Both the position numbers and the translations under genes were made by a program. Source: an uncultured Bacteroidales bacterium (GTDB taxonomy: Bacteria; Bacteroidota; Bacteroidia; Bacteroidales; UBA932). From it: 24,553 nucleotides of DNA. The stretch's first letter is position 1. Each line of letters opens with the position of its first letter. The stretch spans positions 1 to 24,553 of the forward strand of contig CAKVDS010000039.1 in assembly GCA_934726455.1 (NCBI GenBank). Direction: 5' to 3'. Positions 14,634 through 22,878 of the stretch are shown here, piece by piece. The notes beneath the pieces were generated by a model. That model saw only the letters and a program-made list of their open reading frames with translations, made no database searches and was not told the origin of the DNA.

Positions 14634-15764
14634 ATGAAATTCACGAAAACCGCCTCTGACTCTCTTTCCGGCGCAAGATGCGGAGTGCTTGAGACAGACC
14701 ACGGCAGCATACATACACCGATATTCATGCCTGTAGGGACGGTGGGTTCCGTAAAAGGAGTCTATCACCGCGACCTCAAGGACGACATCGGCGCCGAGAT
14801 AATCCTCGGCAACACCTATCACCTATATCTGCGTCCGGGGCTGGATACGCTGAAAGCTGCTGGAGGGCTGCATAAATTCGAAAGTTGGGACCGTCCGATT
14901 CTGACGGACAGCGGCGGATTCCAGGTCTTCTCTTTGACTCAGATCCGCAAACTCACAGCCGAAGGCTGCACTTTCCGCAGCCATATCGACGGTTCGAAAC
15001 ACTGCTTCACCCCGGAGAACAATGTCGACACACAACGCATCATAGGTGCTGACATAATGATGGCATTGGATGAATGCTGCCCCGGGGACGCGGATCACGA
15101 CTATGCACGCAAGAGCCTGGATCTCACCAAGAACTGGCTTGAAAGATATTCCCGCAAATTCCATGAGACGGAACCGCTGTATGGATATGACCAGACATTC
15201 TTCCCGATCATCCAGGGCTGCGTCTACCCCGATCTCCGTCTGGAAGCAGCCGAACATGCGTTGGAATTCTCCCGAACCGGCATCGCCATCGGCGGCCTTG
15301 CCGTAGGAGAGCCCACGGAGAAGATGTATGAGATGCTTGAACTGCTGAATCCGGTGATCCCCCAGGACAAGGCCCGATATCTGATGGGAGTGGGCACCCC
15401 GGCCAACATACTTGAGGGCATCGCGAGGGGAGTGGACATGTTCGACTGCGTGATGCCGACAAGAAACGGGCGCAACGGGATGCTCTTCACCTGGAACGGC
15501 ATCATGAACATGCGCAACGCCAAATGGGCGGAAGACTTCTCCGAGCTCGACCCGGACGGGGCTTCGTTTGTGGACCACAGTTATTCCAAGGCATACCTGC
15601 ACCACCTGTTCATCGCAGGGGAGATGTTTGCGGCCATGCTGGCGAGCGAGCACAATCTCGCGTTCTACCTCGACCTCGTACGGGAGGCGCGCAAGCATAT
15701 TGAGGCAGGAGACTTCTCCACTTGGAAAGAGGTGACAGTCAAAAAGATAAGTTCCAGGATATGA
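14634..15764 (+). CDS. tgt: Queuine/preQ1 tRNA-ribosyltransferase Tgt
   Basis: The 376-residue enzyme exchanges guanine 34 of GUN-anticodon tRNAs for preQ1 on the way to queuosine. The TIM-barrel motifs are complete: FMPVGTVGSVKGV, LGNTYHLYLRPG (59-70), the catalytic TDSGGFQVFSL (Asp92) and DMFDCVMPTRNGRNG with the nucleophilic Asp (268 or 271). The C-terminal zinc site is unusual: in the segment LDPDGASFVDHSYSKAYL the three Cys of the family's CxCxxC are Gly309, Ser311 and Asp314, while the fourth ligand, His340, remains. I recall the same loss in other Bacteroidota Tgt proteins. It is the first gene of the tgt-lptG-dut-murF unit and overlaps lptG by 4 bp (ATGA). Confidence 0.93.
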   Translation: MKFTKTASDSLSGARCGVLETDHGSIHTPIFMPVGTVGSVKGVYHRDLKDDIGAEIILGNTYHLYLRPGLDTLKAAGGLHKFESWDRPILTDSGGFQVFSLTQIRKLTAEGCTFRSHIDGSKHCFTPENNVDTQRIIGADIMMALDECCPGDADHDYARKSLDLTKNWLERYSRKFHETEPLYGYDQTFFPIIQGCVYPDLRLEAAEHALEFSRTGIAIGGLAVGEPTEKMYEMLELLNPVIPQDKARYLMGVGTPANILEGIARGVDMFDCVMPTRNGRNGMLFTWNGIMNMRNAKWAEDFSELDPDGASFVDHSYSKAYLHHLFIAGEMFAAMLASEHNLAFYLDLVREARKHIEAGDFSTWKEVTVKKISSRI

Positions 15765-16855
15765 ACATTCCAGGGTTCAAGAAACTCGACCTCTACATCT
15801 CGAAGAAGTTCATCATGTCCTTCTTCATGTCGCTGTTGCTCATCATCGGGATCGTCATCATATTCGACATATCAGAGAAAATCGAGTACTTTGTCTCCAA
15901 CAAGGCACCGCTCAAGGCGATCATTTTCGACTATTACCTCAATTTCATCCCGTATTTCGTCAACATGTTCTCCCCGCTGTTCGTGTTCATCACGGTGATT
16001 TTCTTCACCTCAAGGATGGCGGCGGACTCCGAGATCATCGCCATCCTCTCCGGAGGAGTGAGTTATGCAAGGATGCTGGTGCCATATCTGGCATCCGCAT
16101 TGTTGATAACCCTGCTCTCGTTGGGCCTGAATTTCTATGTCATACCACGGTCCAACGCCACCAGGGTGGAATTCGAGAGCAAGTACATCAAGCGCCACAA
16201 CAACTTCAATCTCAAGAACATACATTACCAGATAGCACCCGGGCAGTTTGTATATATAGAATCATTCAGCCGCTGGAACAACACCGCCTACAAGTTCACA
16301 ATCGAGAATATTGAAGGCAACCGCATCACACGCAAGGTCAGCGCGGAAAGCGCGGCCTGGGACAGCACCATGGACGGCTGGAAGATGCGCCGCGTATTCA
16401 CCAGAGACTATTCAGAAGGGCTTGAAGACCGCGTCAGCTACAAGGAGAGCGCGGACACCGTGATAGCCCTCAAGATCAAGGACCTCTTCGTCAACGAAAA
16501 GACGGTGGAGACCCTCAGCATGGGACAGCTCAACGAACTCATCGCGACCCAGAAGATGAGGGGAGACACCAACGTCATGTATGCCCTCATAGAGCAGAAC
16601 CGCCGCTGGGCCATGCCTTTCTCCGCCATCATCCTCACCATCATCGGTGTCACCTTGTCATCCAAGAAGAAGAGGGGAGGCATCGGATGGAACATCGGCA
16701 TCGGTATAGCGTTGGCATTCTCATATATCCTGTTCCTGCGTTTCAGTGAAATGTTTGTCTATACGGACACGCTTCCGCCAGGGATAGCACTATGGATACC
16801 TAACATCCTTTTCGCAATCATAGCAATAGTCTTATATAGGCTCGCACCAAAATAG
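15761..16855 (+). CDS. lptG: LptF/LptG-family permease (lipopolysaccharide export)
   Basis: The protein has 364 residues from ATG 15761, which overlaps the tgt TGA by 4 bp. A longer in-frame start at 15722 lies deep in tgt and is rejected. The N-terminus has helices at about 16-36 and 55-80 (YYLNFIPYFVNMFSPLFVF), the family's SRMAADSEIIAILSGGVSYARM, and a further helix near 100-125; a periplasmic beta-jellyroll-like region follows to about 265, and three C-terminal helices end in FAIIAIVLYRLAPK. LptF and LptG form the membrane channel of the LptB2FG transporter, which extracts LPS from the inner membrane. Which of the two this is cannot be settled by eye; LptG is slightly preferred for its short C-terminus. 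Confidence 0.85.
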   Translation: MNIPGFKKLDLYISKKFIMSFFMSLLLIIGIVIIFDISEKIEYFVSNKAPLKAIIFDYYLNFIPYFVNMFSPLFVFITVIFFTSRMAADSEIIAILSGGVSYARMLVPYLASALLITLLSLGLNFYVIPRSNATRVEFESKYIKRHNNFNLKNIHYQIAPGQFVYIESFSRWNNTAYKFTIENIEGNRITRKVSAESAAWDSTMDGWKMRRVFTRDYSEGLEDRVSYKESADTVIALKIKDLFVNEKTVETLSMGQLNELIATQKMRGDTNVMYALIEQNRRWAMPFSAIILTIIGVTLSSKKKRGGIGWNIGIGIALAFSYILFLRFSEMFVYTDTLPPGIALWIPNILFAIIAIVLYRLAPK

Positions 16856-16856
16856 C

Positions 16857-17291
16857 ATGAAAGTAAAGATAATCAACAGAAGCGCCAACCCTCTGCCGGA
16901 GTACGCCACTCTTCTCTCAGCCGGTATGGACTTGAGGGCCGATATCGAGGGGCCGGTTGTCCTCCACCCGCTGGAGCGGGCGCTCATCCCGACAGGACTC
17001 TCCGTGGAAATCCCAGCCGGACATGAGATACAGATCCGGCCGCGCAGCGGACTCGCCATCAAGAAAGGAATCACGGTCATCAATGCGCCCGGCACAGTGG
17101 ATGCCGACTACCGGGGAGAAATCAAAGTCGGACTGGTCAACCTCAGCAATGAGGATTTCACCATAGAGAAAGGGGAGAGAATAGCCCAGATGGTCCTCGC
17201 AGCACACGAGAAGATCGAATGGGAAGAAGTGGAGGAGCTTGGAGAGACGGGACGCGGAGACGGCGGCTTCGGAAGCACTGGAATGAAATGA
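16857..17291 (+). CDS. dut: dUTP diphosphatase
   Basis: The 144-residue trimeric dUTPase hydrolyses dUTP to dUMP and PPi, keeping uracil out of DNA and supplying dTMP synthesis. All five family motifs are present: AGMDLRA (22-28), PRSGLA (62-67), INAPGTVDADYRGEI (75-89, with catalytic Asp82 or Asp84 region), GERIAQMV (106-113) and the C-terminal P-loop-like RGDGGFGSTG (133-142). Length is typical of bacterial Dut. It starts 1 bp after the lptG stop, and its TGA overlaps the ATG of murF. Confidence 0.95.
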   Translation: MKVKIINRSANPLPEYATLLSAGMDLRADIEGPVVLHPLERALIPTGLSVEIPAGHEIQIRPRSGLAIKKGITVINAPGTVDADYRGEIKVGLVNLSNEDFTIEKGERIAQMVLAAHEKIEWEEVEELGETGRGDGGFGSTGMK

Positions 17292-18604
17292 TTGATATGC
17301 AGATAGAAGAATTATACAAGAAGTATTGCAGCTGCCGGTTCAGGGTCACCACCGACACGCGCAAGATCAGAGGCGGGGAAATGTTCTTCGCTCTCAAAGG
17401 GGAGAACTTCGACGGCAACGATTTCGTTGAGACCGCATTGCGCAACGGAGCATATTGGGCCGTCACCGACAGGGAGTCCATACCGGAGGGACGCGGCATC
17501 ATAAAAGTAGAAGACTGCCTCAAGACCCTGCAGGATCTCGCTTCCTACCACAGGAGCCAGATGGGCGGAGGGCGTCTCCCGGTCATCGCCCTTACCGGAA
17601 CCAACGGCAAGACGACCACAAAAAACCTCATCAAGGAAGTCCTCTCTTGCAGGTATAATGTCACGGCAACGGAAGGCAATCTGAACAACGACATCGGTGT
17701 GCCGCTCTCGCTCCTGAGGATCACTCCGAGGACGCAGATCGCCGTGATAGAAATGGGCGCCAGCCACCCGGACGACATAGCCAGACTTGTCAGAATCTGC
17801 AAACCGGACTATGGCCTGATCACTAACATAGGCAAAGGGCATCTGCTCGGATTCGGCTCATATAAAGGAGTCAAACAGGCCAAGGGGGAACTCTACAAAT
17901 GGCTCGGCGAGCACAGATACTCACTCATCTTCCTCAATGAAGACGATGAAGTCCTGCGCCGCATGGCATCGTCCCAACCATGCCATATTTTCGGCTATGG
18001 CCTTGAATATCAGAGCGCGGAAGTCTTGCCGACCACAGCCGAAGAGCCGTTCCTGCGCATAAAGCTCGACGGAAGCGTCATAAAGACACATCTCATCGGT
18101 GCCTACAACGCGGACAATGTCCTGGCGGCCATAGCCATAGCCGACCGCTTCGGAGTTACCCGCAAGGAATCGATCGCAGCCATAGAACGCTATGTTCCTG
18201 ACAACAGCCGGTCTCAAATGGTGCGTACGGAGCGCAACACCCTGGTTGTCGATGCCTACAACGCCAACCCGTCATCCATGGCGGCAGCCCTCGACAGCTT
18301 CGCCTCCGTGCAGTCAGAACGCAAGGCAGTGATGCTCGGAGACATGAAAGAGCTCGGAGACGAATCTCTGTCCGAACACTGCAAGGTACTGGAGCGCCTC
18401 CGCAAGGAGATGCCTGAAGCCTATTTCGTCGGAGACGAGTTCAAAAAGGCTTTGGACAAGGACGGGGCAGAGCCGGGATGGAAATGGTTCGAAGACTCCG
18501 CCGCCCTCGCCGCCTATCTCAAAGAGAATCCGGTGAATGAGGCCGCAGTGCTGATAAAGGGCTCGCATTCAACAGAAATGGAGAAAGTCGTCCCGGAGCT
18601 ATAA
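17288..18604 (+). CDS. murF: UDP-N-acetylmuramoyl-tripeptide--D-alanyl-D-alanine ligase MurF
   Basis: The protein has 438 residues from ATG 17288 (MIDMQIEELYKKY), overlapping the dut stop by 4 bp; ATG 17297 is an alternative, and the longer frame from 17219 only reads through dut. MurF adds D-Ala-D-Ala to the peptidoglycan precursor in the cytoplasm with ATP. The N-terminal domain has the substrate signature TTDTRKIRGGEMFFALKG (21-38); the central domain has the P-loop TGTNGKTTTKN (103-113), ATEGNLNNDIGVPLSLL and EMGASHPDDIA; the C-terminal domain has VVDAYNANPSSM. It is the last gene of the operon, and its TAA directly abuts the stop of the convergent gene with no terminator between. Confidence 0.94.
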   Translation: MIDMQIEELYKKYCSCRFRVTTDTRKIRGGEMFFALKGENFDGNDFVETALRNGAYWAVTDRESIPEGRGIIKVEDCLKTLQDLASYHRSQMGGGRLPVIALTGTNGKTTTKNLIKEVLSCRYNVTATEGNLNNDIGVPLSLLRITPRTQIAVIEMGASHPDDIARLVRICKPDYGLITNIGKGHLLGFGSYKGVKQAKGELYKWLGEHRYSLIFLNEDDEVLRRMASSQPCHIFGYGLEYQSAEVLPTTAEEPFLRIKLDGSVIKTHLIGAYNADNVLAAIAIADRFGVTRKESIAAIERYVPDNSRSQMVRTERNTLVVDAYNANPSSMAAALDSFASVQSERKAVMLGDMKELGDESLSEHCKVLERLRKEMPEAYFVGDEFKKALDKDGAEPGWKWFEDSAALAAYLKENPVNEAAVLIKGSHSTEMEKVVPEL

Positions 18605-20182
18605 ATTCAGGCGATACTGGAGCTTGAGTTCGTTTTTACCCTCCTTGGACTCATGGTTCCACGGATAAGCTGTCATTGAGGCGCGCAGCCAGATGCTGTG
18701 CGCCTTGTTTATATGCCATGCAAGGTACAACGAGGCATTCCACCCTCTCCCGTAATATGCAGGGACATTGAAACTCCCCGGGGCATCATGCTCATAGGCA
18801 TAGATCCGGTCATCCCAATTGTCGATTTTGAAGACTCCGCCGCGCAGCCGCACATCAAACTTCTCCCCATCAAAACCTCCGCCAAGATAGGAAAGCCACG
18901 CGAAATTCTTGCACCACAAGGCGTTATACCGCAATTCAAGGATCATGTCCCCGAGCCTGGCCTTCACTTCAGGACGCACATCACAACGTAAAGGACTCTT
19001 GTCCGAAGGGCGCAGCCGGCCTGACAGACGGAGCGACGGCTCCAAGAGGAAAGCCCCGAAAGAGAATGACGGTCTGTATACACACAGCAGCCTGTGCTGC
19101 CATGATTTCTTGTCCCTGCGCAATCCGGAGTCAGCAGATACAAGCCACGATGGAGTATCCGCCCCAAGCGCAATCCCGCTATACTGTCTGGCCTGAATCC
19201 CATGCCACCGGGCGAGCAAACTCAATTTGAACCCATACTGCGGAATCCACTGAGTTCCTGCAATAGCCGACACCTGCCCCCGGTACGAGCAGGCGGCTTC
19301 TCCGAAAAAACTTCCCCCGGGGAATGCCAGCCTCCAATCCACGGAAGCTGCTTCGAGTCCGGCTGTGACCCCGGCGCTTATCCGCCGCCAGTCTCGCGAG
19401 ATGTTCACTACCGTCCCCTTGCTGTCCGGGGTCAGAGCCGCAGAGAAACGGTACGCGCCGATTCGCCAGTCAGCCCCGATACCGAACAATTCAGCGCCGG
19501 CAGCCCCTGTCACGGACAATCCTCCGGCCTTGCGGCAGAAGGATGCCGCTGAGCCATATCCGGACATGGAAAATCCGCTCCACATGACAAGACCTTGCCC
19601 GAAACGTGCATTGAAGTTGCCCGCGACCACTTTTCCAAGACTCCCACGACCATAATAGGCGGCGCTTATAGTCCCGAGCCCGAACTGCGGCTCCGAATAT
19701 GTCGTCCTCGATGTCCACCGGAGTTCCGCGCGCTCTCCAAGCGCCGCCTCATACCGTACGCCATAGGCCATCTCCCCAGTCAGTCTGGCCGATGCCTTGA
19801 CAGTAAGCTCATTACGGAAGTCCAGACGCTGCCGGCCACCTGGTGGGGAGGAACTCCGCAAGGAAACGAAGAACGCAAGCGCCTCTGCGTACTCCGGCGA
19901 GAATCCGTCTATCAGCCCGAGCTCCGCAAAAGAGAGTATGTCTCCCGATTCATTCCTGTACTCCAGCAGAGATGCCAACTGAAAGGCGGAGAACAGCCCG
20001 CTGGCACGCAGACGGCTCTCTCCGGCAAGATTAAGGTCAAGAGGATGTTCGTGAAGCACTTGATAGCGCTGCACCTCATCTTCGGAAAGGTCTTCCACGC
20101 AAGAAGCCCCGCTGAGCGTCAGCATGGCCTGCTGACTGTCCGCCGGCCCGAGCAGGGCGGCAATCAAAAGAAGCGATTTCAT
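18599..20182 (-). CDS. Helix-hairpin-helix and outer-membrane beta-barrel protein
   Basis: The protein has 527 residues from ATG 20182 (MKSLLLIAALLG). A TTG five codons upstream extends the frame but would displace the signal peptide. Residues 1-17 are a signal peptide. Residues about 48-106 form a ComEA-like helix-hairpin-helix region (LDLNLAGESRLRASGLF, LLEYRNESGDILSFAELG, LIDGFSPEYAEAL). From about 118 onward the chain is a run of amphipathic strands with many Trp/Tyr/Gly, including an FNARFGQGLVMWSGF stretch, and ends in LKLQYRLNL, as in outer-membrane barrels. Proteins of this build are frequent and uncharacterised in Bacteroidota; DNA binding or uptake is suggested only by the helix-hairpin-helix part. 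It overlaps the murF end by 6 bp. Confidence 0.75.
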   Translation of the reverse strand: MKSLLLIAALLGPADSQQAMLTLSGASCVEDLSEDEVQRYQVLHEHPLDLNLAGESRLRASGLFSAFQLASLLEYRNESGDILSFAELGLIDGFSPEYAEALAFFVSLRSSSPPGGRQRLDFRNELTVKASARLTGEMAYGVRYEAALGERAELRWTSRTTYSEPQFGLGTISAAYYGRGSLGKVVAGNFNARFGQGLVMWSGFSMSGYGSAASFCRKAGGLSVTGAAGAELFGIGADWRIGAYRFSAALTPDSKGTVVNISRDWRRISAGVTAGLEAASVDWRLAFPGGSFFGEAACSYRGQVSAIAGTQWIPQYGFKLSLLARWHGIQARQYSGIALGADTPSWLVSADSGLRRDKKSWQHRLLCVYRPSFSFGAFLLEPSLRLSGRLRPSDKSPLRCDVRPEVKARLGDMILELRYNALWCKNFAWLSYLGGGFDGEKFDVRLRGGVFKIDNWDDRIYAYEHDAPGSFNVPAYYGRGWNASLYLAWHINKAHSIWLRASMTAYPWNHESKEGKNELKLQYRLNL

Positions 20183-20205
20183 AGTCAATATGTTCAAAGT
20201 TCCCC

Positions 20206-20213
20206 CAAACTTA
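20206..20213 (-). promoter_or_regulatory. -7 box TAAGTTTG for the helix-hairpin-helix barrel gene
   Basis: The minus strand reads TAAGTTTG, a full match to TAnnTTTG, 23 bases before the ATG at 20182. A -33 TTTG at the right spacing is not obvious. Confidence 0.45.
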
Positions 20214-20226
20214 CAAAAAAAATCAG

Positions 20227-20234
20227 TAACTTCG
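20227..20234 (+). promoter_or_regulatory. -7 box TAACTTCG for the hpt-adk gene
   Basis: TAACTTCG is one base from TAnnTTTG and has the same TTCG ending as the box before the barrel-pot operon. It lies 22 bases before the ATG at 20257, back to back with the divergent box at 20206-20213. Confidence 0.35.
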
Positions 20235-20256
20235 TGCTTTCAAGTTATTTCCGCTT

Positions 20257-21384
20257 ATGTCAGAAAAGATAACCTTGCAAGACAAGACATTCAAGCCTTT
20301 CATCCAGAATGAGAGGATCATGCGGGCCATCGATGATGTGGCCGCCAGAGTCAACAGTGATTTCTGCGGATGCACCGATGTGCCTATAGTGCTCTGCGTA
20401 CTCAACGGAGCCATACCTTTCACCGGGGAGCTCCTCCAGAGACTTGATTTCAACTGCCAGCTCGTCTCCATCAAACTGTCCTCATATCAGGGGACAAAAT
20501 CCACAGGCACTGTGCTTAATGTCATGGGACTTACCGCAGATGTCTCAGGAAGGAGGATAATTATCTGCGAAGACATCGTGGACACAGGCAACACCATCGT
20601 GGCACTCAAGGAAATGCTCTTGAGCAAGGGCGCGGCAGATGTGAAAATCTGCACACTGCTTCTCAAACCTGAGGTCTACAACAAAGCGGAAAAGATCGAC
20701 TACGTAGGGATGGAGATCCCCAATGCTTTCATAGTAGGCTTCGGGCTCGACTACAACGAGTTGGGCCGCAATTCAAAAGACATTTATGTTATAGACGACA
20801 ATAAGATGAAATACTACATTCTTTTTGGCCCTCCGGGAGCCGGCAAGGGCACGCACGCTGGTGCTATCGCAGAGAAGTATAACCTCAAGCATATCTCTAC
20901 AGGAGAGCTCCTCCGGGCGGAGATTGCCGCCGGCACAGAGCTCGGCAAACAGGCCAAGGCCCTGATTGACGCAGGTTCACTCGTTCCGGATGAAGTTGTG
21001 GAGGGGATGATCGAGTCAGCATTCAACAACACCAAGGGAGTGAGCGGCTTCCTTCTCGACGGTTTCCCGCGCAACATCGCACAGGCCGAAGATCTCGACA
21101 AGATTCTCGAAAAGAGGGGGGAGAGCGTCACCGCCGTGGTGTCACTCATGATTTCGGATGAGCTTATCCGCGAGCGCATCAAGCACAGGGCAGCGATCGA
21201 GGGTCGCGCCGATGACGCTTCCGATGCCACCATCGCCAACCGCATCAAGACCTATCACGCTCAGACAGAACCGCTTATCGACTATTACAAGAAAGCGGGC
21301 AAATACTACGAGTGCGATGGCGGCACAGGCACCATCGACGACAACCGCCGCAGGGTGCTGGCCCTCATCGAGAGCATAGGGTAG
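20257..21384 (+). CDS. hpt-adk: Hypoxanthine phosphoribosyltransferase-adenylate kinase fusion
   Basis: One frame of 375 residues encodes two complete enzymes. Residues about 5-180 are hypoxanthine phosphoribosyltransferase: VLCVLNGAIPF (46-55), the PRPP loop EDIVDTGNT (105-113) and the base-binding end KIDYVGMEIPNAFIVGFGLDY. Residues about 184-375 are adenylate kinase: P-loop GPPGAGKGTH (191-200), STGELLR (214-220), FLLDGFPRN (265-273) and a short zinc-free LID around RAAIEGRADD (311-320). The first salvages hypoxanthine to IMP with PRPP; the second converts AMP and ATP to two ADP. Only about four residues link the domains, and an internal ATG at 20806 (Met184) could also start a free Adk. 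Flavobacterial fusions of the same order are known to me. A terminator follows. Confidence 0.92.
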   Translation: MSEKITLQDKTFKPFIQNERIMRAIDDVAARVNSDFCGCTDVPIVLCVLNGAIPFTGELLQRLDFNCQLVSIKLSSYQGTKSTGTVLNVMGLTADVSGRRIIICEDIVDTGNTIVALKEMLLSKGAADVKICTLLLKPEVYNKAEKIDYVGMEIPNAFIVGFGLDYNELGRNSKDIYVIDDNKMKYYILFGPPGAGKGTHAGAIAEKYNLKHISTGELLRAEIAAGTELGKQAKALIDAGSLVPDEVVEGMIESAFNNTKGVSGFLLDGFPRNIAQAEDLDKILEKRGESVTAVVSLMISDELIRERIKHRAAIEGRADDASDATIANRIKTYHAQTEPLIDYYKKAGKYYECDGGTGTIDDNRRRVLALIESIG

Positions 21385-21406
21385 GCAGGAAAACGTCCAT
21401 GACCTC

Positions 21407-21440
21407 AGGAGCGGATCCACAACGGATTCCGCTCCTATTT
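21407..21440 (+). terminator. Rho-independent terminator after hpt-adk
   Basis: AGGAGCGGA (21407-21415) pairs with TCCGCTCCT (21428-21436); TCC (21416-21418) with GGA (21424-21426) extends the stem past one bulged T, leaving a 5-base loop. ATTTTG follows on the plus strand. Confidence 0.75.
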
Positions 21441-21453
21441 TGAATCTTAACAT

Positions 21454-22593
21454 ATGAAAAAAGGACTCCTCGCCCTCGCTTTGGGGACATTCACGCTGGG
21501 AATCACAGAGTTCATCATAGAGGGCATACTCACGGATGTCGCACGCGACATGCAGGTATCCATCCCAGAGGCCGGACACCTCATTTCCGTGTATGCCCTC
21601 GGTGTCTGTGTCGGCGCTTTCTCACTGATATTCATGTACAAATTCCGCCCCAAGAAGATACTGATGCTTCTCGCATCAATGATCACCCTCGGGGCAGTCA
21701 TCGCCACCATCGCACCGAATTACTGGACACTGCTGTGCGCGCGTTTCATCCAGGGACTGCCGCATGGGGCATACTTCGGCACGGGAACTATCGTGGCGGT
21801 AAAGATTGCCCGGGAGGGCAGAGGCACAAGTGCTGTCGCCATGATGTGTGCAGGAATGCCTTTCGCCAACATGATGGGTGTACCCCTCGGGACTTTTCTG
21901 AGCCATGCTTTCAGCTGGCGTATCCCGTTCGTCATGGCCATAGTACTGGGGCTGCTCACCGTCTTCATGATACACAGGCGCGTGCCCGATGTGGAACCGC
22001 TGCCGGACAGGGGCATGAAAGCCCAGTTCCGCTTCCTGCGGAACAAAGCCCCGTGGCTAATAATAGCCGCAACTTTCCTCGGCAACGGCGGGATACTCTG
22101 CTGGTTCAGTTACATCTCTCCGCTTCTCCAGACGGAAGGAGGATTCAGCCCGGCGAGCATCTCCTTGCTTATGATACTGGCCGGGCTCGGCATGGTGACC
22201 GGCAATCTGATAAGCGGGCCGCTCTCCGACCGCTTCAAACCCGGTCTGGTGACATGCTGCCTGCAGCTGATCGCCGCCGCCTCTCTTCTTCTGGTTTTCC
22301 TGTTCGCCCGTACCGGCTGGCTGTCGGCGGCACTGATGTTCATCTGTTGCGCCTGTCTCTTCGGCATCGGTTCTCCGGAACAGTACCTGATAGTCAAGCA
22401 CTCCGAAGGGGGAGAGATGCTTGGCGGCTGCTGCATCCAGGGAGCGTTCAATCTCGGCAATGCGGTCGGAGCTTCCCTCGGCGGCATCCCGGTAGCCATG
22501 GGGCTGGGTTACAATTTCCCGGCACTCATCGGAGTCCCGATGGCACTTGCCGGTGCCCTGTGCCTTCTCGTCTTCCACCGGAAATATGAGTGA
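21454..22593 (+). CDS. AraJ-like MFS efflux transporter (DHA1 type)
   Basis: The 379-residue protein is an inner-membrane MFS carrier with about 12 helices. The N-terminus LGTFTLGITEFIIEGILTDV and the stretch RFIQGLPHGAYFGTGTIVA, with AGMPFANMMGVPLGTFL, match the AraJ/YdhP-like drug and sugar exporter group. Asp/Arg residues of motif A appear as FRPKKILML after helix 2. The substrate is unknown. The gene follows the hpt-adk terminator by 14 bp and has no clear -7 box of its own: a TATTTTG at the terminator end is one base short of TAnnTTTG. Downstream, base composition changes to the AT-richer cassette. Confidence 0.82.
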   Translation: MKKGLLALALGTFTLGITEFIIEGILTDVARDMQVSIPEAGHLISVYALGVCVGAFSLIFMYKFRPKKILMLLASMITLGAVIATIAPNYWTLLCARFIQGLPHGAYFGTGTIVAVKIAREGRGTSAVAMMCAGMPFANMMGVPLGTFLSHAFSWRIPFVMAIVLGLLTVFMIHRRVPDVEPLPDRGMKAQFRFLRNKAPWLIIAATFLGNGGILCWFSYISPLLQTEGGFSPASISLLMILAGLGMVTGNLISGPLSDRFKPGLVTCCLQLIAAASLLLVFLFARTGWLSAALMFICCACLFGIGSPEQYLIVKHSEGGEMLGGCCIQGAFNLGNAVGASLGGIPVAMGLGYNFPALIGVPMALAGALCLLVFHRKYE

Positions 22594-22610
22594 TGCAATA
22601 CAATGTTCTA

Positions 22611-22641
22611 TTGCTCTTTATCAAAACAACTTCTAAATTTG
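22611..22641 (+). promoter_or_regulatory. Promoter of the DUF3791-DUF3990 cassette
   Basis: TTG (22611-22613) is followed after 20 bases by TAAATTTG (22634-22641), a full Bacteroidota promoter. The ATG of the first cassette gene is only 9 bases past the box, so the expected start site gives a leader of just a few bases, and the AGGAAAG before the ATG would be partly or wholly untranscribed. Confidence 0.65.
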
Positions 22642-22650
22642 TAGGAAAGA

Positions 22651-22878
22651 ATGAGTAAGAGAGAGAAAGACATTGCCCTTTTCGTTGCATTCTGCATTGA
22701 AGAATATGGAGCGGCCAAAGGACTTACTGGAAGGCAAGTATTTGACTTGTTTTCCAGATATGGTATGACTGATTATCTCAGCCGGCACTTTGAACCGCTT
22801 CATACCCAAGGGCGACAATGGCTGATAGCGGAGATTGATGAATATATCAACATCAAACATAACAACAATAGCATATGA
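22651..22878 (+). CDS. DUF3791-like small protein, candidate antitoxin
   Basis: The 75-residue protein is predicted to be mostly helical and soluble. The pattern FCIEEYGAAKGLTGRQVFDL, then FSRYGMTDYLSRHFEPLHTQ with the closing LIAEIDEYI, is the DUF3791 pattern as I recall it: a helix, GLSGxEVxxLFxxYGxxDYL, and LHTxGxxxLxxDIxxYI. No catalytic residues are evident. It is the first gene of a three-gene set; its TGA overlaps the ATG of the DUF3990 gene by 4 bp. Small DUF3791 genes often precede DUF3990 genes, which suggests antitoxin and toxin, but this is an inference from organisation. Codon usage is more AT-rich than that of the flanking genes. Confidence 0.72.
   Translation: MSKREKDIALFVAFCIEEYGAAKGLTGRQVFDLFSRYGMTDYLSRHFEPLHTQGRQWLIAEIDEYINIKHNNNSI

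Noticed and set aside
15722..15760. A longer start for lptG
   Set aside because: The added residues lie in the tgt end and precede an ATGA overlap start that matches the family N-terminus.
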